Below, piece after piece: positions 24,267 to 27,762 of a stretch of 27,762 nt of DNA. The stretch is from Desulfitobacterium sp038181555 (GTDB taxonomy: Bacteria > Bacillota > Desulfitobacteriia > Desulfitobacteriales > Desulfitobacteriaceae). The notes under the pieces are model-generated. The model ran no database searches. It saw nothing but the letters and a program-made list of their open reading frames with translations, and was not told the DNA's origin. The position numbers and the translations under genes were made by a program. Where the stretch lies: assembly GCF_038181555.1 (NCBI RefSeq), contig NZ_JBBWUA010000031.1, positions 1-27,762 on the forward strand. The letters run 5' to 3'. Within the stretch, counting starts at the first letter, position 1. Every line of letters begins with the position of its first letter.

Positions 24267-24390
24267 TAATTGCAAAAATATGAAAAATCCCCTGGCCACT
24301 GAGCTATGGGGTCAGTTTTGGAGTGGAAAAGTCAAAATTGCACGCATCTCAATGGAATTCTCTGATTAAATAACTTCAAGAAGCGCAAAG

Positions 24391-24417
24391 AAGGGATAGC
24401 CAAATTGGCTATCCCTT
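24391..24417. terminator. Possible bidirectional terminator hairpin
   Basis: AAGGGATAGCC (24391-24401) pairs with GGCTATCCCTT (24407-24417), 5-nt loop. It sits between the convergent Gln-rich gene and the HTH gene ending at 24447. T-runs are poor on both strands, so termination is plausible but not certain. Confidence 0.5.
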
Positions 24418-24446
24418 AAATTCTCTATCCACTCCCGTTGATTAAA

Positions 24447-24674
24447 TCATTTTGTTGTTTGAGTGCCTTCGTCGCTTTTGTACTCTAAAATATCACCTGG
24501 TTGACAATCCAAAGCCTCACATATCGCTTCTAAGGTTGAAAACCGAACCGCTTTTGCTTTTCCATTTTTCAGAATAGAGAGATTCGACATGGTTATGCCA
24601 ACCTTCTCCGAAAGTTCTGTTACGCTCATTTTTCTTTTTGCTAACATCACATCAATATTAATGATAATAGCCAT
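24447..24674 (-). CDS. Small Cro/C1-type HTH regulator (YozG-like), copy 1
   Basis: A 75-residue protein consisting almost entirely of a Cro/C1 helix-turn-helix (about 8-65), MSVTELSEKVGITMSNLSILKNGKAKAVRFSTLEAICEALDCQPGDILEY, of the small YozG-like group. GAGGTGGG is placed 4 nt before the ATG at 24674, which I prefer to an in-frame GTG three codons upstream. It starts 10 bp after the DUF2975 gene on the same strand, so the two are cotranscribed. A near copy (24447 against 26742) keeps the recognition helix region and the QPGDILEY tail. It probably represses its own module; the target is inferred. Confidence 0.88.
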   Translation of the reverse strand: MAIIINIDVMLAKRKMSVTELSEKVGITMSNLSILKNGKAKAVRFSTLEAICEALDCQPGDILEYKSDEGTQTTK

Positions 24675-24684
24675 GAAACCCACC

Positions 24685-25164
24685 TCAGATCGTCAAATCA
24701 TTTTCTGATTTTATATTAATAGCTTCTTGTAAAAGTCTTTGGAGAACGGCAGCAAAAACGGCGATCACCATTGAAGCAAAAGGAATAACCATTCCGACAA
24801 ATATGAGACCAGGCGCATCATCTTTATCCGCTACAAAAAAGAATAACGGCAAGCCTAGCAGATGTAAACTACAGATTGAAATGGCACAGTACTTGATTTT
24901 CTTTAAAGCTATTACCGATAATTCAGAGAAAGCTCTACTCTTGTCAATATAACTTAAAAGTTTAAAGGCTTGGTACAGAGCAAAGTAAAAAGGTATCGCA
25001 GAGCCATATAAAATGGTATATACAATATACTTCAAGGAATTGATATTTAAAAAACCAGATACAGCAGAAGCCAGTTCAGGCACAAAAAATATACACAATG
25101 CAAGAATTGGGATTCCTAAAAAAATAACAGCCAGTCTCAAAAAGTGTGTTTTAATTTGTTTCAT
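24685..25164 (-). CDS. DUF2975 membrane protein, copy 1
   Basis: A 159-residue protein with four hydrophobic helices (about 8-30, 42-62, 88-112, 120-148), of the DUF2975 family. The family is commonly encoded directly before a small YozG-like HTH gene, as here. Segment RAFSELSVIALKKIKYCA between helices 2 and 3 is shared with the next upstream copy (NAFSELSLKSLKVIRKTA). No catalytic motif is visible. It follows the second DUF2975 gene by 50 bp without an obvious promoter. It may sense a membrane signal or restrain the HTH partner; unknown. Confidence 0.8.
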   Translation of the reverse strand: MKQIKTHFLRLAVIFLGIPILALCIFFVPELASAVSGFLNINSLKYIVYTILYGSAIPFYFALYQAFKLLSYIDKSRAFSELSVIALKKIKYCAISICSLHLLGLPLFFFVADKDDAPGLIFVGMVIPFASMVIAVFAAVLQRLLQEAINIKSENDLTI

Positions 25165-25214
25165 AAAAAAACCTCGCTAATTGAATTTCATTAAAAATGT
25201 TATCATTTTGGGTT

Positions 25215-25682
25215 TTATCTCTTAAGAAGATTTTCCAATGGTTTTTGAAGCGCTTCAATAAAAGCGGTGATGATACTTGTTGCTAAAATAGCCATTAGGC
25301 TCAATGCTGTTGGACCTGCTGCATCATCTCCTGTGATGCTGGAAAGCACTCTTAAGTATGCTATTCCTAACACAAAGAAGAAAATGATGATCAAAGCAGT
25401 TTTCCTTATAACCTTCAAGGATTTAAGCGATAACTCGGAAAAAGCATTGTTCCTCTCGATATAGGTTAATAGGTTAAATGCTTGATACAATGCAACAGAA
25501 AACGCAATACAGCATCCATAGGCAAAAACTAAAAAGGGATATGCCGAGTAAACCCCAGGTTGTGTTTTGATCTCTCTGATGGTTAGCACCGGTAACCAAT
25601 AGATACACAAAGCAAACACCGCGATACCAACTACAAAAATTATTGCCTTTAAAAAAATGGTTGAACCATGTTTAATATTCAT
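25215..25682 (-). CDS. DUF2975 membrane protein, copy 2
   Basis: A 155-residue, four-helix paralogue of the downstream gene, with the same NAFSELSLKSLK loop and an N-terminal IFVVGIAVFALCIYWLPVL helix. GAGGTG 6 nt before the ATG supports the start. It has its own near-consensus promoter with a palindrome over the -35 and lacks its own HTH gene; it seems to share the downstream one. The tandem pair suggests local duplication. Confidence 0.8.
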   Translation of the reverse strand: MNIKHGSTIFLKAIIFVVGIAVFALCIYWLPVLTIREIKTQPGVYSAYPFLVFAYGCCIAFSVALYQAFNLLTYIERNNAFSELSLKSLKVIRKTALIIIFFFVLGIAYLRVLSSITGDDAAGPTALSLMAILATSIITAFIEALQKPLENLLKR

Positions 25683-25714
25683 TTAAGGCACCTCACTGAT
25701 TTGATGATAAACTG

Positions 25715-25748
25715 ATTCTAACATAATATTTATCGATTATCAATAAAT
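25715..25748 (-). promoter_or_regulatory. DUF2975 promoter with palindromic operator
   Basis: TTGATA (25738-25743) and TAGAAT (25715-25720) on the minus strand are 17 bp apart. The plus-strand palindrome ATTTAT-CGATTATCA-ATAAAT (25728-25748) overlaps the -35. A larger palindrome with the same 9-bp spacer length and a similar spacer sequence (CGATATTCA) stands at the promoter of the other module (27661-27689), suggesting a common operator. Confidence 0.6.
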
Positions 25749-25784
25749 TTATATCGTTTCCAGCGATGCCAAAATTCTGCGAGG

Positions 25785-25930
25785 CTTAATTGAAAGGTGA
25801 GAAGCCATTTTGTAAACTGAGATGCAGTCTTTGTAACCGACAACTGAATATTTGTAAACGAAACGCAGTTTTTGTATTCGAAATGCCTGCTTTGAAAACC
25901 AAATGCAGCTTTTGTAACCCAAACGCAGTT
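25785..25930. repeat. 41-nt shared sequence leading into six 20-21-bp tandem repeats
   Basis: Units of consensus TTTGTAACCGAAACGCAGTT occur six times in a row: 25809-25829, 25830-25850 (21 bp each), then 25851-25870, 25871-25890, 25891-25910 and 25911-25930 (20 bp each). The block 25785-25825, which contains the first unit, recurs at 27722-27762 with one mismatch. It lies upstream of the DUF2975 promoter. No gene is supported in the rest of 25683-26075 apart from the transposase-end remnant beyond 25950. Confidence 0.9.
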
Positions 25931-26075
25931 TGATTTATTTGTTTTCATAACCTATCCTGATTTATACGGGCATGCCAAGTGGAGGTCGACTCGGGAATGT
26001 AAATTATTTTGTAATCGTAGAATCCACCCCGGTTTTTGGGTTGAACTTGGGTTGTTGGCGGCTTAAGTTTATCGT

Positions 26076-26252
26076 TTATCGTTTGAGAAGAGCAAGTTTC
26101 ATCACGATTTCACTGGCCGCAACCGGTGAGCATCCCAGTTTCTGCAAAGCTTCTTCTCCATGGCAAAAGCTGAACGTTTCGTAGGGGCTACGGTTGTTCA
26201 GCTTTTTTCTTTTGTACGAATTGATATGATTCATCATGCGAGTAATCTCTTC
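26076..26252 (-). pseudogene. C-terminal remnant of a DDE transposase (IS30-like by eye)
   Basis: A 58-codon open stretch, preceded in frame by TAG, encodes MMNHINSYKRKKLNNRSP, then YETFSFCHGEEALQKLGCSP and ends at TAA 26076. This is the C-terminal end that I recall from rve-core transposases annotated as IS30-type (NHINSYxRKxLNxRSPYExFxF ... GEExLxKLG ... LLK). Everything before residue EEITR is missing; the orfA of another element is joined there. A 127-bp tail (25950-26075) may be the 3' end of this element. The assignment to IS30 is from memory, while its being a transposase end is fairly secure. Confidence 0.65.
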
Positions 26253-26647
26253 CTATCCAGCTTTGGCGAACGACCTTTTCTCACACTAAAAGCAGAATTT
26301 GCTCGCCCCCTACGTTCCACGTACAGTCCTTGTGAGCCTTCCTCCATGTAAATACGTTCCCATTTCGCTACAATGTTATGGTTACACAGATTGTATTTTG
26401 CTGCTGTCTCACGAAAGCTTAGATGGTTTGCTTGCATATCTTCAATGACCTTTTGTTTAAACTCTCCCGAGTAAGTAATACGTTGCTTTTTTATCGCATT
26501 TATTCCATGGATTTCGTAAGCCGCTATCCTTTTCGAAACGTCACTTAAATGTACACCAAATTTTCTAGAAGCCTCTCCCGCAGATATTCCATTATCTAAT
26601 ACACTTTTTATTACTTCCAACTTAAATTCAGGTGAATATTTGGCCAT
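26234..26647 (-). pseudogene. Truncated IS3-family (IS150-type) orfA
   Basis: 137 codons from ATG 26647 (GGAGGTG upstream) with two helix-turn-helix regions: YSPEFKLEVIKSVLDNGISA ... FGVHLSDVSKRIAAY and YSGEFKQKVIEDMQANHLSF ... YNLCNHNIVAKWERIY, followed by GRANSAFSVRKGRSPKLDRK. In intact IS150-type orfA the KGRxxKLD segment continues into a leucine zipper with LRMENEYLKKL; here it ends in RLLA and a stop after the junction. orfB is absent, so the element cannot transpose by itself. Confidence 0.85.
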
Positions 26648-26741
26648 AAAAAACTGCACCTCCAAATACTAGACATAAATACTTTACCACATGTCTAACA
26701 TTTGGGGTGCAGTTCACCATACCCGCGGTTCCTTTATAACA

Positions 26742-26978
26742 CTAATCATAAGAATATTGAGTTACAGTATCTTCTTGGTCAACATACTCTAGAATATCAC
26801 CTGGTTGACACTTAAGTGCTTTACAAATCGCGTCTAGAGTCGAAAACCGTATAGCTTTTACTTTACCGGTTTTTAAGTTTGAGAGATTAACATTAGTAAT
26901 CCCAATTTCCTCAGCCAGTTCGTTAAGTTTTTTCTTCCTTTCAACCAAGACTCTATCTAATCTGATTATTATAGCCAT
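26742..26978 (-). CDS. Small Cro/C1-type HTH regulator (YozG-like), copy 2
   Basis: A 78-residue paralogue of the regulator at 24447-24674: KKLNELAEEIGITNVNLSNLKTGKVKAIRFSTLDAICKALKCQPGDILEY spans nearly the whole protein. The recognition helix differs (TNVNLSNLKTG against TMSNLSILKNG), while RFSTLxAICxAL and CQPGDILEY are conserved. AAGGGTG precedes the ATG. It begins 14 bp after the DUF2975 gene, forming the same two-gene unit. The IS scar begins about 25 bp beyond its stop. Confidence 0.88.
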   Translation of the reverse strand: MAIIIRLDRVLVERKKKLNELAEEIGITNVNLSNLKTGKVKAIRFSTLDAICKALKCQPGDILEYVDQEDTVTQYSYD

Positions 26979-26992
26979 TGCTTAGCACACCC

Positions 26993-27610
26993 TTACAATG
27001 TTGTATCTACTTCGTCTTGAAGGTACATACCATATTTGAATATATCAGCTATTATATAGACAATCACTGCAACTAAGACTCCACTTATATGGATATTTGA
27101 AAAATCAAATGTGAAAATCTTTGTTACAAAAGCTGATCCCAAGAGGTTTTTAATTGGATCTAAAGCAACCGAATAAATGATTATTGATAATGCTATTTTT
27201 TTAAGACTATTAACAGTATCGATATTAAATGGGGTTGTCTTTTTTATGATTGAATTAAGAATATTCATCACTTGTTTTAAGCCATATAGAAAAACAATAT
27301 TAAGAATCGCACTTGAAACTAAATAAGTAAGAAAGGCTGATTTTGGGTCAAATCTACTGATATTTAGAGGTTGAATTATACTAAAAGGAACAAATATACC
27401 AAAAGCGGCACCATTAGATGAGTTATATGCTATAAACCAATCCATATTTCCTTTTTCAGCAGTAAATCCTTGTTCGGGAGCAAAGAATAAAAAAAGAGCC
27501 ACAATTAAAGCTGCAAAGAGTAATATTATGCCAATTACAAAGATAAGTAATAAGATACTTTTGATAATTCTAGCTCTTTTTTGCATATTTATAACGCTAT
27601 CTTGTTTCAT
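26993..27610 (-). CDS. DUF2975 membrane protein, copy 3 (longer form)
   Basis: A 205-residue protein of the DUF2975 type with four main helices (about 18-42, 85-108, 130-150 and 170-195) and a longer first extracytoplasmic loop (about 45-85) than the other two copies. The loop KTTPFNIDTVNSLKKIALS corresponds to AFSELSxxxLKxI of the shorter paralogues. GGGAGGT 6 nt before the ATG at 27610 decides the start; the frame opens 11 codons earlier. It forms a unit with the downstream HTH gene and has a TTGACA promoter. Confidence 0.78.
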   Translation of the reverse strand: MKQDSVINMQKRARIIKSILLLIFVIGIILLFAALIVALFLFFAPEQGFTAEKGNMDWFIAYNSSNGAAFGIFVPFSIIQPLNISRFDPKSAFLTYLVSSAILNIVFLYGLKQVMNILNSIIKKTTPFNIDTVNSLKKIALSIIIYSVALDPIKNLLGSAFVTKIFTFDFSNIHISGVLVAVIVYIIADIFKYGMYLQDEVDTTL

Positions 27611-27631
27611 GAAATTACCTCCCTTTTTTAC

Positions 27632-27689
27632 AGTATATAGCATACTATTCGAATGTCAATAATTTATTAACGATATTCATTAATAAATT
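27632..27689 (-). promoter_or_regulatory. DUF2975/HTH module promoter with palindromes
   Basis: TTGACA (27654-27659) and TATACT (27632-27637) on the minus strand are 16 bp apart. Directly upstream stands a perfect 10-bp inverted repeat, AATTTATTAA (27661-27670) and TTAATAAATT (27680-27689), with spacer CGATATTCA. A second small palindrome AGTAT-N5-ATACT (27632-27646) overlaps the -10. These are candidate operators for the small HTH proteins. Confidence 0.6.
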
Positions 27690-27721
27690 TAGCTTTCTAG
27701 TATGGACACCAAGCTCAAAAC

Positions 27722-27762
27722 CTTAATTGAAAGGTGAGAAGCCATTTTGTAAACTCAGATGC
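27722..27762. repeat. Second copy of the 41-nt sequence, cut by the window end
   Basis: 40 of 41 bases match 25785-25825, ending inside the first 20-bp unit, so a second tandem array probably continues beyond the window. Its position relative to the module promoter is comparable: 63 bp from the -35 here, 42 bp in the other copy. Confidence 0.85.

Larger units (their letters stand above)
26076..26716 (-). mobile_element. Composite insertion-sequence scar
   Basis: Read on the minus strand: an IS3-type terminal repeat beginning TGAACTGCACCCCAAATG at 26716, a truncated orfA, then an out-of-frame junction near 26245-26255 to the tail of a second transposase. A second inverted copy of the terminal sequence stands at 26652-26676, facing 26691-26714 (about 20 of 24 matching), so the orfA leader can fold. 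No orfB of the IS3 element remains. The scar separates the two DUF2975/HTH modules. Confidence 0.75.

Noticed and set aside
24061..24369. 102-residue plus-strand frame overlapping the Gln-rich gene
   Set aside because: It is the +1 shadow of the low-complexity coding sequence, without a ribosome site.
25809..25930. CRISPR array
   Set aside because: Units of 20-21 bp are directly adjacent with no unique spacers, and no cas gene is visible.
25972..26184. 70-residue plus-strand frame and its downstream hairpin as a gene with terminator
   Set aside because: The frame is antisense to the transposase remnant and has no ribosome site; the hairpin lies inside that remnant.

Overview
The window looks like a chromosomal segment of a low-to-mid GC, anaerobic, spore-forming Firmicute. 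Gene content points to the Peptococcaceae, and by eye most to Desulfitobacterium or a close relative: a monomer-type [FeFe]-hydrogenase with NADH-type partner subunits and all three maturases, the spore-cortex amidase CwlD, ArgJ/ArgC, split ThrE, SbcCD, and DUF2975/HTH pairs. The taxonomic statement is inference from recognised protein families; no search was run.

Layout. 1-314 is gene-free and rich in hairpins. 315-2731 is argCJ on the minus strand, driven by a sigma-A promoter with an arginine-repressor box in its spacer. 2812-4030 is a split threonine/serine exporter on the plus strand, followed by nine copies of a 13-bp tandem repeat (4054-4170). 4210-8944 is sbcDC (minus). 9385-10515 is a membrane diguanylate cyclase (plus). 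10653-12918 is an ECF sigma factor, a probable membrane anti-sigma factor and an M20 amidohydrolase (minus), under a promoter matching the sigma-W type consensus exactly. 13034-15058 is an envelope/sporulation cluster (minus): cwlD, a membrane-anchored coiled-coil HTH protein and a YceG/MltG-like protein lacking the catalytic domain. 15185-15646 is a YopX-like orphan (plus).

15751-23576 is a complete hydrogenase locus on the minus strand in the order hydC-hydB-hydA-hydE-hydG-hydF. Its promoter carries a Rex-like palindrome over the -35, and a strong terminator follows hydF. Between hydG and hydF lies a 240-nt block closed by a perfect 17-bp inverted repeat with several internal stems; it looks like a structured RNA or a folded repetitive element and I cannot assign it. 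HydC/HydB/HydA would oxidise NADH and evolve H2 (or the reverse). HydE, HydG and HydF build the H-cluster.

23712-24266 encodes an unusual Gln/Ser/Met-rich protein. From 24447 to the right edge the window is AT-rich accessory DNA: two copies of a DUF2975 membrane protein / small Cro-type HTH module (plus an extra DUF2975 gene), with related palindromes at their promoters and a shared 41-nt upstream sequence that begins a 20-bp tandem array. The two module copies are separated by a scar in which a truncated IS3-type orfA is joined out of frame to the C-terminal end of a second transposase. The least-described parts of the window are the hydG-hydF structured block, the DUF2975/HTH modules with their repeats, and the Gln-rich protein.
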